Notes: generated by a model from the sequence alone, not told the origin. A DNA stretch of 64,000 nucleotides from Pseudomonas fluorescens (GCF_902497995.1 NZ_CABVII010000018.1:62001-126000), one strand, 5' to 3'; counted from the first letter of the stretch, positions 44,686 through 53,045 are shown. Numbers and translations: made by a program.

Positions 44686-45636
44686 TCAATGGGCTGTGGT
44701 GTAGGGAAGGGCGGGATGAATCGCGTTGCGATTGAACAGCGTCATTGCCGTTGCGCGACGATATTCGCTCGGTGTCTGGTCCATTTCGATCCGGAAATGC
44801 CGGTTGAAGTTGGAGAGGTTGGCGTAGCCCACTTCAAAGCAGATGTCAGCCACCGACATCTCTGTCTGCAACAGCAGCCGGCAGGCACGCTGGACCCTGA
44901 GCTTGCGCATGAGATCGATGAAGCCGTGGCCGGTAATCCTTTTGAAGAAGCGCGAAAACCCCGGCTCGCTCATGTCCAGGCGTTGAGCGATGACCGACAG
45001 CCGAAGATCACCTGTCAGTTCGGTCAGCAGGTAGTCGAAGGCCTTGTTGATTCGCTCGGAACTACGGTCATCCAGCGTCGGCGCATAGCAGGCACTGGCC
45101 AGCAGGTGCGCCTCCTGCAGGGGCGCTTTCAACAGCGTGTTGATCAATTGCAGGAAGAGGATCAAGCGCTCGAGCCCTTGCGCGGGACCTATGTCTTCGA
45201 GCAGTCGAGCGGCCTGTACGGCCGTTGCCCCGGTGAACTCCAGGCCACGACGGGCACGTGCAAACAGGTGCTGCAACTCACCCAGCTCAGGCAGGGTGCC
45301 CCGCAAGGCCAGGAGGGCTGCACCGTCAAACTGCAGCACCACATCGCGCCCCGCCAGGTATTCACCGGACGCCAGGTCGCCGATCCAGTCATGGGGCAGG
45401 TCGGGGCCGATCAGCGCCACATGACCTGCGCCAAACGCACCTATGTAGTCGCCGGCGACCAGCTTGCCGCTGCCTTGGCGGATCAGATGAATCTCGAATT
45501 CAGGATGATGATTCCAGCGAGCCAGGGCGTAGGGGTAGTCGTGTTCGTACCAACGAAAGCAATGATCGGGCTCAGGCAGGATGACCTCCAGCTCGGCGGG
45601 TCGCTGTTCGAACAGAGCGGCTCGGCTATCAGGCAT
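44686..45636 (-). CDS. AraC-family regulator, MtlR-like
   Basis: 316 aa. An N-terminal cupin-like domain (about 20-150, HHPEFEIHLIRQGSGKLVAGDYIG) and the C-terminal double HTH (about 205-300; LSVIAQRLDMSEPGFSRFFKR, then ADICFEVGYANLSNFNRHFR). The layout and neighbours recall MtlR, the activator of mannitol/sorbitol/arabinitol genes in Pseudomonas. It is transcribed with fructokinase and divergent from the SDR dehydrogenase. The mtl ABC importer genes of that system are not in the window. Confidence 0.82.
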   Translation of the reverse strand: MPDSRAALFEQRPAELEVILPEPDHCFRWYEHDYPYALARWNHHPEFEIHLIRQGSGKLVAGDYIGAFGAGHVALIGPDLPHDWIGDLASGEYLAGRDVVLQFDGAALLALRGTLPELGELQHLFARARRGLEFTGATAVQAARLLEDIGPAQGLERLILFLQLINTLLKAPLQEAHLLASACYAPTLDDRSSERINKAFDYLLTELTGDLRLSVIAQRLDMSEPGFSRFFKRITGHGFIDLMRKLRVQRACRLLLQTEMSVADICFEVGYANLSNFNRHFRIEMDQTPSEYRRATAMTLFNRNAIHPALPYTTAH

Positions 45637-45728
45637 GGCATGCCCCTTTTATTGTTATTTGATCTTTGTGTGCGACCAACATACCCCCTCTCGGCGGGTG
45701 CCTGCTAGCGCCGTTATTGCCCACGACT

Positions 45729-45780
45729 GATACTTTTTTGCTCTCTGGGCTGTTATCCAGCGGCGGGTTAAAAAAGTATC
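45729..45780. promoter_or_regulatory. 11-bp inverted repeat, possible regulator site
   Basis: GATACTTTTTT (45729-45739) and AAAAAAGTATC (45770-45780) are exact complements with a 30-bp spacer. It is in the divergent region between the MtlR-like gene and the polyol dehydrogenase. It could be a looped operator for the AraC protein. A chance origin of two A/T runs is less likely because GATAC is shared as well. Confidence 0.6.
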
Positions 45781-45893
45781 GGTCGAGCATCCGCTATGGG
45801 TTTGTCCGGGGCAATCCAAGCTGCTGTAATCGAGTTGTCTGGCGCGGTGAAATGAAGATCGCCGACCTTTTCAAACAAACGGATAAACAATCA

Positions 45894-46667
45894 ATGAAAC
45901 GACTGCAAGGCAAAAGTGCACTGGTCACCGGGTCGGCCCGCGGCATAGGACGATCCTTCGCCCAGGCCTACATCAACGAAGGGGCAACGGTCGCCATCGC
46001 CGACATCAACCTGGAGCGAGCCCAGGCCACGGCCGACGAATTAGGGCCAAACGCCTACGCCGTGGAAATGGACGTGACCGACCAGGCGTCCATCGATAAC
46101 GCCATTGCCGCCGTCATCGAGCAGACCGGCAAGCTGGATATCCTGATCAACAACGCCGCGTTGTTCGACCTGGCGCCCGTCGTCGACATCACCCGCGACA
46201 GCTTCGAACGCCTGTTTTCGATCAACGTCGCCGGAACCCTGTTCACCCTGCAGGCTGCGGCGCGGCAGATGATCCGTCAGGGGCACGGCGGCAAGATCAT
46301 CAACATGGCCAGTCAGGCGGGACGCAGGGGAGAGGCGCTGGTGGGGGTTTATTGCGCCACCAAAGCCGCCGTTATCAGCCTGACGCAGTCAGCCGGCCTG
46401 GATTTGATCAAGCACGGGATCAACGTGAATGCCATCGCACCCGGTGTGGTGGATGGCGAACACTGGGATGGCGTCGATGCCATGTTCGCCAGGTTCGAGA
46501 ACCGGCCACTGGGTGAAAAGAAAAAGCTCGTGGGGCAGGAGGTGCCTTTTGGAAGAATGGGTACGGCTGAAGATTTGACGGGGATGGCCATTTTTCTTGC
46601 GTCGTCCGAGAGCGAGTATGTGGTGGCGCAAACGTATAACGTCGATGGTGGTAACTGGATGAGTTGA
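45894..46667 (+). CDS. SDR polyol dehydrogenase (sorbitol/L-iditol type)
   Basis: 257 aa, classical short-chain dehydrogenase. NAD-binding TGSARGIGRS near residues 12-21, NNAA near 88-91, and the catalytic Tyr-x3-Lys as YCATK with Ser in NMASQAG. Length and the opening MKRLQGKSALVTG fit sorbitol dehydrogenases of the SmoS/PolS kind, which make fructose from sorbitol. The start at 45894 has a weak ribosome site; an in-frame ATG at 45852 is possible. Its fructose product would feed the divergent fructokinase. Confidence 0.87.
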   Translation: MKRLQGKSALVTGSARGIGRSFAQAYINEGATVAIADINLERAQATADELGPNAYAVEMDVTDQASIDNAIAAVIEQTGKLDILINNAALFDLAPVVDITRDSFERLFSINVAGTLFTLQAAARQMIRQGHGGKIINMASQAGRRGEALVGVYCATKAAVISLTQSAGLDLIKHGINVNAIAPGVVDGEHWDGVDAMFARFENRPLGEKKKLVGQEVPFGRMGTAEDLTGMAIFLASSESEYVVAQTYNVDGGNWMS

Positions 46668-46670
46668 GAT

Positions 46671-46698
46671 GCAGGAGCGGGCTTGCCCGCGAAGGCGG
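46671..46698. repeat. Single REP unit
   Basis: GCAGGAGCGGGCTTGCCCGCG is one unpaired copy of the REP core between the convergent polyol dehydrogenase and esterase-like genes. Confidence 0.7.
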
Positions 46699-46761
46699 CA
46701 GCCCATTCAACGCAGCAGTGCGCGTCTGAGCTCCTCAATGGTTTCGACACCCAAGACTGAG

Positions 46762-48063
46762 TCAAATGCCAAAGGGAAAGGTGTCCTGTTCATGGCTCGA
46801 GGAGTGTTCGGTAGCCAACGGCGTGATCGCCCGGGTATGGGCAAACCATAGATAAGCGTCGAACTGATCACTCAGGGAGGCTTCGAAGTAGTGGCTCTGA
46901 CGCTCGGTTTCCGGTCGATAAATGACGCCGATGGCCCGTTCGAGCAAGCGTGCCGACAGCGCCGGGCGCAAGGCCTGACGAAGGTTGTAGCGCCAGTCAT
47001 ACAGGGCCTTGGCATGGCCGGCCTCGACAAACGCATGTTCCCAGCTATGGGGCAGGGCGTGCCGTACCTGCTTGATGTGCATGGGGCCATCCCAGTCACT
47101 GGCGGCAGCCACGGTGCCCTGATCGGTGCCCATGCCAATCAGCACGGTGTCGTCGCCCCAGGCTTCGCGACACAGTTGGCCAAGGGTCAATTGGCCGCTG
47201 TCACCCATCTGCGTCGCCCGGGCATCACCGACATGGGAGTTATGCGCCCAGACAATCGCCCTGGCATTGCGACCCAGGCGCGAACGCACCCCTTGCAGGG
47301 TTTCGAACATGTGCCGGTCGCGCAGGTTCCAGGACGTAGTGCTGCCGCGATACATCGCCCGGTAATACTGCTCGGCGGCATGAACGACCCGGGCGTTCTG
47401 CGTGGCGTTGAACAGGGCTTCGCCATCCTGTCCGATCAACGCTAGACGCTGGTTCAATAGCTGCTGCAGTTGTTCAAGCACGGCGCTCTCGCAAGTGGCC
47501 ATGCCGCCACGCTCGGTGTAGTGGCCATAAAGCGCCGGGTCGTTTTGCCACGGAGTCAGGCAGGCATAGCGTTGCCGGGCTTCACGGGCCATGGACGGCT
47601 CGGTGTCTTCCAGATAGCCCAGCACTTCGCGAATCGAACTGCGCAGGCTGTACACATCCAGTCCGCGAAACTCCACGCGCACTTCAGGCGCCAGCGCTTG
47701 ATTGTGCTTGCTTAACCAACGGGTGAACCGCTGGACCTCGGTGTTGCGCCACATCCAGGTGGGGAAGCGCGTGAAGGCCGCTTCGTGCCAGCCACCTTTG
47801 TCCCTTCCTCGCACGCTACGGTCGATCTGATCGGCGTCCGGCCAGTCGGCCTCCACCGCGACGATGGTAAAGCCATGATGGGTCACCAGGCGCCGGGTGA
47901 TCGCGGCACGCGCCTGATAAAACTCATGGCTGCCATGGCTGGCTTCACCGATCAGTACCACCCGGGCCTGGCCGAAACGATCGAATAGCCCGGCAAAGTC
48001 TTCGCTGTCGGCATCGGGCAGGGGCTCGGCGTTTTCCTTAAGGACTGTGCTCAGGTTGTCCAT
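46762..48063 (-). CDS. Erythromycin esterase-family protein
   Basis: 433 aa. Erythromycin-esterase-like fold: LIGEASHGSHEFYQAR (about 37-52, with the characteristic GEASHG), VEADWPDADQIDRSVRG, and the WAHNSHVGD motif (about 268-276) holding catalytic-type His residues. Resistance activity is rare in this wider family; most members have unknown hydrolytic roles. The ATG at 48063 follows GGGAG; the frame extends to 48168 without support. It stands alone on its strand beside stress genes. Confidence 0.85.
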   Translation of the reverse strand: MDNLSTVLKENAEPLPDADSEDFAGLFDRFGQARVVLIGEASHGSHEFYQARAAITRRLVTHHGFTIVAVEADWPDADQIDRSVRGRDKGGWHEAAFTRFPTWMWRNTEVQRFTRWLSKHNQALAPEVRVEFRGLDVYSLRSSIREVLGYLEDTEPSMAREARQRYACLTPWQNDPALYGHYTERGGMATCESAVLEQLQQLLNQRLALIGQDGEALFNATQNARVVHAAEQYYRAMYRGSTTSWNLRDRHMFETLQGVRSRLGRNARAIVWAHNSHVGDARATQMGDSGQLTLGQLCREAWGDDTVLIGMGTDQGTVAAASDWDGPMHIKQVRHALPHSWEHAFVEAGHAKALYDWRYNLRQALRPALSARLLERAIGVIYRPETERQSHYFEASLSDQFDAYLWFAHTRAITPLATEHSSSHEQDTFPFGI

Positions 48064-48287
48064 GCTCAGATGCTCCCGTTGCGCGGGGATGGTGAGCGAT
48101 AGAGGGCGGGGTGAAAACAGGGTTCCATCGAGATGACTGAATGTCGTCTTTCTCACTCCACACCGCATCGCTCATCATTCCTTTGGAACTCCTGACAGCT
48201 GCGCTCCGTCCTTTGAAATGAGGGGGGCTGCGGGTATTTCGTGGCGAACCCTGTAACGCTTTTTTTATATGGAAGGCGAGGAACGTC

Positions 48288-48941
48288 ATGAATACTTCAG
48301 ACACCAGAGCTGGGACTCAGACAGACAATCAAGACGACATTGGGCGACCCGAACAAGACTTTCAACATTTGAAGGAAGACGTCACAGAGGTGCTCGGCGG
48401 CGCGAGGCAACAGGTCGATGCGCAGTTCGGGCAGTACCGTGACACCGCGGCGGATCAGATCGAGGCACTGGCCAAGGGCGCCAAGTCTTTCGTGTCCGAG
48501 CTGCAAAGCAACGACACGCTTGGCATGTCCGACTACCTCTCGGACATGGCGCAATCCATGAGTGGCCTGGCAGGGAGTCTGCGCGGTAAAAGTGCCGAAC
48601 AGTTGTTCCATGACAGTGCCGACCTGGCGCGTAACAATCCGGCCCTGTTCATTGCCGGCAGTATCGCGCTGGGCTTCGGCTTGTCGCGCTTCCTGAAAGC
48701 CGGCAGCAGCCCCGCGGCGACCTTTTCCGCTGCCGGTGAACCGGCCACCGGCAACTCGATGCCTGCATCGGAGGGTTATGGTGCGCAACGCCCTTATGAA
48801 ACCTCCGTTGCACCGCGCACCGATTCAGGGGCAGGCCTGGCCACCGGTATCACACCTGCCTCGCCGAATGAACAAGACCACCCTTCGGACGTTGCCACGA
48901 TGTCGACACCTGGCTCGACATCCTTCAAAGGAGAGCTGTGA
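48288..48941 (+). CDS. Hypothetical stress-type protein, DUF883/CsbD-like helical, with one TM
   Basis: 217 aa. Residues 20-110 are helical and amphipathic (EDVTEVLGGARQQVDAQFG), like DUF883/ElaB-type proteins. A membrane segment follows (about 118-133, NPALFIAGSIALGFGLSRFL), then a low-complexity Pro/Ser/Thr tail. Many pseudomonads carry it as the first gene of a nutrient-deprivation cluster with a YqjE-type holin and a DUF3618 protein, as here. GGCGAGGA precedes the ATG. Role not proven. Confidence 0.8.
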   Translation: MNTSDTRAGTQTDNQDDIGRPEQDFQHLKEDVTEVLGGARQQVDAQFGQYRDTAADQIEALAKGAKSFVSELQSNDTLGMSDYLSDMAQSMSGLAGSLRGKSAEQLFHDSADLARNNPALFIAGSIALGFGLSRFLKAGSSPAATFSAAGEPATGNSMPASEGYGAQRPYETSVAPRTDSGAGLATGITPASPNEQDHPSDVATMSTPGSTSFKGEL

Positions 48942-49372
48942 TGAACAGAAAAGATCCGGATCTGCCGAACTCAAGGCCGCTGTCCGTTCCTGAACAGGAC
49001 GCTTCGGTCATTGGATTGTTGCGGCAGTTGTCCCGCGAAGTGCCCGATCTCTTCACCAAGGAGCTGGCGCTGGCCAAGGCTGAGCTGCAAGCCAGCCTCA
49101 CTACGCTCAAGGCCGGCATTGCCAGTGTGGCGGGTGGTGCGATTGTGCTGCTGGCGGGGTTCATCATCTTGTTGATGTCCGCCGTCTACGGCCTGAGCCT
49201 GTTCATGGCGTCGTGGTTGGCCGCCCTGATAGTCGGGGTCGTGGTGATGATCATCGGGTTCGCCATGCTGCAGACAGGCAAGAAACAATTCGAGCCGTCC
49301 CACTTCAAGCCCGATCGTACGCTGGGCGCCTTGAGTAAAGACCAGGAAGCGCTGCGGAGGAAAGTCTCATGA
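48941..49372 (+). CDS. YqjE-type phage holin family membrane protein
   Basis: 143 aa. N-terminal amphipathic helix (SVIGLLRQLSREVPDLFTKE), two membrane helices near 65-85 and 90-110, and a charged tail: the Actino_Holin/YqjE arrangement. Despite the name these are inner-membrane stress-associated proteins, not lysis factors, in this setting. ATG at 48941 shares one base with the preceding stop (TGATG) and has AAGGAG. Confidence 0.85.
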   Translation: MNRKDPDLPNSRPLSVPEQDASVIGLLRQLSREVPDLFTKELALAKAELQASLTTLKAGIASVAGGAIVLLAGFIILLMSAVYGLSLFMASWLAALIVGVVVMIIGFAMLQTGKKQFEPSHFKPDRTLGALSKDQEALRRKVS

Positions 49373-50205
49373 ACCGTGAATTAGAAACCGAAGCAGACAA
49401 AAGTCCCGAAGCCATCGAACGTGAAATCGATGCGCAAAGGGCAAACATCGGCAATATCGTTGATGCGCTGGAAAGCAAATTCACGCCGGGTCAGGTATTC
49501 GATCAGGCGTTGAGCATGATGCAAAGCAATGGCACGACATTCCTGACCAACCTGGGGACCAGCGTACGTAATAACCCGATGCCCGTGGTCCTGACCTCCG
49601 TTGGGCTGCTGTGGATGATGATGAGCCAGAACCGTCCGCCGACGCCACGTCCGTCCTATCGAGTCGGGCCGAGCCCGCTCGACAAGGCGGGGGAGTGGGT
49701 CGATGGCTTGACCGATGGTATCGACAGCGCGCGTGACCATCTGCACCAAGGCGCCGATACCCTCAAGGAGGGCTATCAGTCGGTCAAAGGCAAGGCGGCG
49801 CACCTGAGCGATAATCTGGGGGCGACCACGGAAAACATCAGCCATGCCATGCATGATGCCAGTGACCGTCTGGTCCGCAGCACCCAGGTGGTCAGTCATC
49901 AATTGCGCCATTTGCTGCAGGAGCAACCGCTGATGGTCGCTGCTGCGGGCATCGCGTTGGGCGCCATGTTGGGCGCGGCATTACCTTCGACGGCGACTGA
50001 GCAACGCTACCTGGGCAAGACCAGCGCCGGCCTGGCCGACAAGGTCAAGCAGCAGGCCCGGGAGGGGTTTGAGGCGGTGCGCGATACGGTGACAAAGACC
50101 ACGGATCACGCCGATATGGACGTCAAGCCGGATGGGGAGCAGCGCCCGGCATCCACGAACGCAGCGAGTGCCGCCGACCTGTCGCGAGGATTGGGCACTT
50201 CCTGA
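49369..50205 (+). CDS. DUF3618 membrane-associated protein
   Basis: 278 aa. The DUF3618 motif starts at about residue 12 (KSPEAIEREIDAQRANIGNIVDALESKF), followed by membrane segments near 63-80 and 188-205, and a long helical Gly/Ala/Asp-rich region between (DSARDHLHQGADTLKEGYQS). The start overlaps the holin-like stop (ATGA). It completes the three-gene ribosome-coupled cassette. Confidence 0.85.
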   Translation: MNRELETEADKSPEAIEREIDAQRANIGNIVDALESKFTPGQVFDQALSMMQSNGTTFLTNLGTSVRNNPMPVVLTSVGLLWMMMSQNRPPTPRPSYRVGPSPLDKAGEWVDGLTDGIDSARDHLHQGADTLKEGYQSVKGKAAHLSDNLGATTENISHAMHDASDRLVRSTQVVSHQLRHLLQEQPLMVAAAGIALGAMLGAALPSTATEQRYLGKTSAGLADKVKQQAREGFEAVRDTVTKTTDHADMDVKPDGEQRPASTNAASAADLSRGLGTS

Positions 50206-50215
50206 CCGGGCGTGT

Positions 50216-50244
50216 GACGGGAGGTCCGCAACGGACCTCCCGTC
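50216..50244. terminator. Bidirectional hairpin between convergent genes
   Basis: GACGGGAGGTCCG (50216-50228) and CGGACCTCCCGTC (50232-50244) are perfect 13-bp arms with a 3-nt loop, between the DUF3618 and GFA gene ends. There is no T-run, but the stem is very stable. Confidence 0.7.
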
Positions 50245-50282
50245 TGACGTGAGAGCATCGCCAAACCCCGCAGTCACCGGGT

Positions 50283-50735
50283 TCACAGTGAGTTCCAGAC
50301 CCCGCCATCCGCGACCGGGACATCGTTCAGGTCGAAGGGATTGACCCCTTCCAGACAGCCGATGTTGAAACCGAACTCTTCCGGATTGGTGCTGCGTCGG
50401 TGGTGTGTATAGGTGCCGCAGTTTTTACAAAAGTAGTGCTCGGCCACATGCTTGCCAAATTGGTATCTCGACAGCGCGGACTTGCCCCTGATCACCTTGA
50501 GATCTGCCCAGGCGACTGCTGCGACGATTGCGCCTTTGCGTTTACAGAACGAGCAGTCACAGCGGTGTGGGCTGGGAACACCGTCCGGTAAATGGATCTC
50601 CAGAATGACGGCGCCACAGTGACAACTGGCTCGATGATGCATGCGGATAGCGGTATTGCCGATTTTCTTCAACATCACACTGCGTTGATCATTGATATCG
50701 GTGACCACGGCGTGCTGCGGATAGCTTGGGGCCAT
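50283..50735 (-). CDS. GFA (glutathione-dependent formaldehyde-activating/CENP-V) family protein
   Basis: 150 aa. Zinc-binding Cys pattern of the family: SCHCGAV (about 38-44), CDCSFCKRKG (about 59-68), and YFCKNCGTYTHH (about 100-111). Start at 50735 was chosen because GGAGG lies 10 nt before it; later ATGs have no site. Members bind zinc and may add glutathione to aldehydes, but many have no known activity. It converges with the stress cassette. A perfect Anr/FNR box lies about 200 bp upstream. Confidence 0.85.
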   Translation of the reverse strand: MAPSYPQHAVVTDINDQRSVMLKKIGNTAIRMHHRASCHCGAVILEIHLPDGVPSPHRCDCSFCKRKGAIVAAVAWADLKVIRGKSALSRYQFGKHVAEHYFCKNCGTYTHHRRSTNPEEFGFNIGCLEGVNPFDLNDVPVADGGVWNSL

Positions 50736-50925
50736 GACGTTGAAACCTCCGTCCAATCCAATGTTGCGGATTCGCGCCATTTAACGTCAGTCACTCCATA
50801 CTTCTGCGCTTGAGGCCTGGAGATGATTTAAGCGGCGTTCTGCCTGGTTCAGGTAGGGGAGCCCCTCCATTTGTTCACAGACAAGGGAGTGGCCGCGTCA
50901 AAAAAAATTCAACAGGATTGCTTAG

Positions 50926-50976
50926 CCCTGATTACTGGTTGATTTGGATCAACATACTGCTAATCAGGGTTTTTTT
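50926..50976. promoter_or_regulatory. Perfect Anr/FNR box inside an inverted repeat with T-run
   Basis: TTGAT-TTGG-ATCAA (50939-50952) matches the FNR/Anr consensus exactly. It is enclosed by CCCTGATTA (50926-50934) and TAATCAGGG (50961-50969), which are perfect complements, and seven T residues follow on the plus strand. It could be an oxygen-responsive site for the GFA gene (minus strand), or part of a terminator-like stem. On the plus strand TACTCT at 50975 is at about the right distance for a -10. Confidence 0.7.
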
Positions 50977-51007
50977 ACTCTAGCTGATATTGGCAAATGT
51001 GCCGCTT

Positions 51008-51565
51008 TCATCCACCACTGACTTTCCAGTGTTTGACGTCATCGGCAAATACCATCTGCTTCATCTCGTGCGCAATGCCATAGGCCAGGGATTCGTGGGC
51101 GGCGATGACTTTCTCTTCCGCTGAAAGGCAATGGAAAATATCGAGTTTGGTGGTGGCTTCGGCGGTTTCCAGGGCATAGATCTGCACATAGCGGGCCAGG
51201 TCGTTGTCCAGGCTCGACAGGTATTCACGCAGGCGTTGATGGTCAACCGATTTCTGGCTGAAGTACCAGTTCATCGGGTGTATCAGGAAGCGCGAGTGGG
51301 GCGAGGTGATACGGCGATTTGCCGCCAGGAACATGATGATGCCCATCGATTCGATGTTGCCGGCGTTGATTGCGCACAGCGGCACGGGCAATGACTTGAG
51401 GAATGTGTAAAGCGTGAAGCCGAAGTTGGTGCTTCCACCGCAGGTAGAAAGATTCAGCAGCAGCGAAGTCGCGCCCTCGTCGATGGCTTCCAGGCAACGG
51501 TCCCTGAAGCGTTCGGTCGTTCCCTGATCGATCTGGCAGTGGAAATGGATGATGTGTTCGGTCAT
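51008..51565 (-). CDS. ClpP-like serine protease family protein
   Basis: 185 aa, crotonase/ClpP fold. The nucleophile motif appears as NIESMGIIMFLAA (Ser near residue 76), with a His in FLIHPMNW (about 98) like the ClpP catalytic pair; the third residue is not obvious. It is not the housekeeping ClpP, as the usual G-x-A-A-S-M-G reads N-I-E-S-M-G. AGAGG precedes the ATG at 51565. It may be a stress-related stand-alone protease of unknown target. Confidence 0.82.
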   Translation of the reverse strand: MTEHIIHFHCQIDQGTTERFRDRCLEAIDEGATSLLLNLSTCGGSTNFGFTLYTFLKSLPVPLCAINAGNIESMGIIMFLAANRRITSPHSRFLIHPMNWYFSQKSVDHQRLREYLSSLDNDLARYVQIYALETAEATTKLDIFHCLSAEEKVIAAHESLAYGIAHEMKQMVFADDVKHWKVSGG

Positions 51566-51830
51566 CGGCTTGCCTCTCGACTCTTCAGTTGCAAGGAACT
51601 CTTTCGGCTCTTTATCCTTAATAAAGGATTGACCCATTCTGAAAAAAATCCAGGAAACAGGATGATTCTCATCGACCTCGCCGCCAGTCGATTCGCCCGC
51701 ATTTAATTGGAACCAAGCGCCCGGTTCCGCTCGTCGCGAGAGTTGCATTTGCGTTCAAACTTTCGATTTTCCGTGCCCTCGGAAGTATACGAGCAATGCG
51801 CTCGTTACTGACAATAAGAGGTAAACAGAA

Positions 51831-52259
51831 ATGGCCAATACCGGAAACAACAATCCCGGAAACTTTGGCAATGACCGGGACAAGGCCTCGCAAGCCGGCA
51901 AGAAAGGCGGAGAGGCATCAGGTGGCAATTTTGCCAACGATCCACAACGTGCTGCTGAAGCGGGCCAAAAAGGCGGCCAGGCTTCGGGCGGGCAGTCGAG
52001 TGATCCAAATCGCTCCACTGGCGGCGGGCAGGGCAGTGGACGCGGCGGCAACATGGCCGATGACAAGGAAAAAGCCTCACAAACTGGCCAAAAGGGTGGC
52101 CAGGGTTCGGGTGGACGCCAGTCGGACGACGCTGATCGGATGACCGGCGGTGGGCAAGGAAGCGGCCGCGGCGGCAACATGGCCGATGACAAGGAAAAAG
52201 CCTCCCAGGCGGGCCGCAAAGGAGGTGAACAAACCCCCGGTGGCGGACGCAAGTCCTGA
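51831..52259 (+). CDS. KGG-repeat stress-induced protein
   Basis: 142 aa, highly hydrophilic and Gly-rich. Four copies of the stress-induced acidophilic repeat (KASQAGKKGGEASGG; RAAEAGQKGGQASGG; KASQTGQKGGQGSGG; KASQAGRKGGEQTPG) with Asp/Asn-rich linkers; intrinsically disordered. Known relatives such as GsiB/YciG respond to general stress or motility signals. AGAGG precedes the ATG. Two 38-bp identical DNA blocks (52041-52078, 52167-52204) show a recent internal duplication. Confidence 0.9.
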   Translation: MANTGNNNPGNFGNDRDKASQAGKKGGEASGGNFANDPQRAAEAGQKGGQASGGQSSDPNRSTGGGQGSGRGGNMADDKEKASQTGQKGGQGSGGRQSDDADRMTGGGQGSGRGGNMADDKEKASQAGRKGGEQTPGGGRKS

Positions 52260-52277
52260 TGCCGAGTGTGCCACTTC

Positions 52278-52302
52278 AAGCCCCGGAATCTTTTCGGGGC
52301 TT
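52278..52302 (+). terminator. Hairpin terminator after the KGG gene
   Basis: AAGCCCCG (52278-52285) and CGGGGCTT (52295-52302) form a perfect 8-bp stem with a 9-nt loop, 18 nt after the KGG stop. A short pyrimidine stretch follows, so it is likely but not a strong T-run. Confidence 0.7.
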
Positions 52303-52340
52303 GATCTTCAGTCTCCCAGCTTCAGCCTCGCCGACCTCAA

Positions 52341-52799
52341 TCATACCGGTGCCGATTTGGCGGCCGGCACCTCGTTGCGTTCGGCAGGGTGCCAGAGTGG
52401 CGCCAGTGGATTGCATTCGGGGTAATACCCAGCGGCACAACCTTCTGGAATTCATAGGCAATGATCTCGAACGGCTCGACCTGACCCTTGAGTAGTCGTC
52501 GCTCCAGATTTGCCAGTCGATGGCGTTGCCTGAGGGCAGGGTGGTCATGGTCAGACCGGCGATGATGCTGACTTCCGAACGCACCTGAAGGCCGACGGGT
52601 TCACTGCTGCCGTGCCAGCCATGGATGCACCCGGTGCTGTCCTCGGTGGTGCAGGTTTGCATGACGCCGTTCTACCGGTCGATCTTGATGCGCCCCAGGC
52701 AGGGCAATAGCCACAGGTTTGGCGCAGGCAGCAAGTGGCTGCGATTGAGTTTGGTCGCGATTTGCACGTTCAACTACACCGTCTGCCGGCCGGCTCCAT
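52341..52799 (-). pseudogene. 3' remnant of an FdhF/YdeP-type molybdopterin oxidoreductase gene
   Basis: Read on the minus strand in shifting frames, this gives the C-terminal part of an FdhF/YdeP-like molybdenum enzyme: VQIATKLNRSHLL, LWLLPCLGRIKIDR, QTCTTEDSTGCIHGW, LQVRSEVSIIAGL, then EPFEIIAYEF and GCAAGYYPECNPLAPL. A stop codon (TAG where CAG would give IDRQNG) breaks the first block. Two frameshifts follow; the second looks like loss of one C in a codon for Pro (EFPEGCAAGYY). The 5' side ends at the tandem repeat at 52801. It is dead and truncated. Confidence 0.72.
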
Positions 52800-52800
52800 G

Positions 52801-52890
52801 TAGGAAGTGTAGGAAGTGTAGGAAGTGTAGGAAGTGTAGGAAGTGTAGGAAGTGTAGGAAGTGTAGGAAGTGTAGGAAGTGTAGGAAGTG
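52801..52890. repeat. Ten tandem copies of a 9-bp unit
   Basis: TAGGAAGTG is repeated exactly ten times (90 bp), with no variation in the copies. It is a minisatellite-like array between a decayed gene and a low-GC transporter gene. It is in frame (9 bp) but I see no real gene using it; both strands give simple repeats (CRK or SYT) within spurious frames. Confidence 0.95.
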
Positions 52891-53045
52891 TTGCGGTTTT
52901 TTGATTGCGAAAAAGTCTTTACGCCTTCGTTTTTTTGTGTCGCCAATAAAAAACTGCTGACGAAATTAATGGATTCAGTTTGCAAGTTGACAAGTCTGAG
53001 CTCTTGGTTACTTAAAAGTAGTAAGCGGTATAAAGGAGTATGGAG

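Noticed and set aside
48970..49372. Phage lysis module suggested by the holin name
   Set aside because: YqjE-type proteins are bacterial stress proteins; no endolysin, spanin or other phage gene is present.
52801..52890. CRISPR array
   Set aside because: Units are 9 bp with no spacers and no cas genes nearby.
52625..52960. Protein with CRK repeats from the tandem array
   Set aside because: The repeat is 9 bp and therefore open in several frames; no start signal or flanking protein-like sequence.
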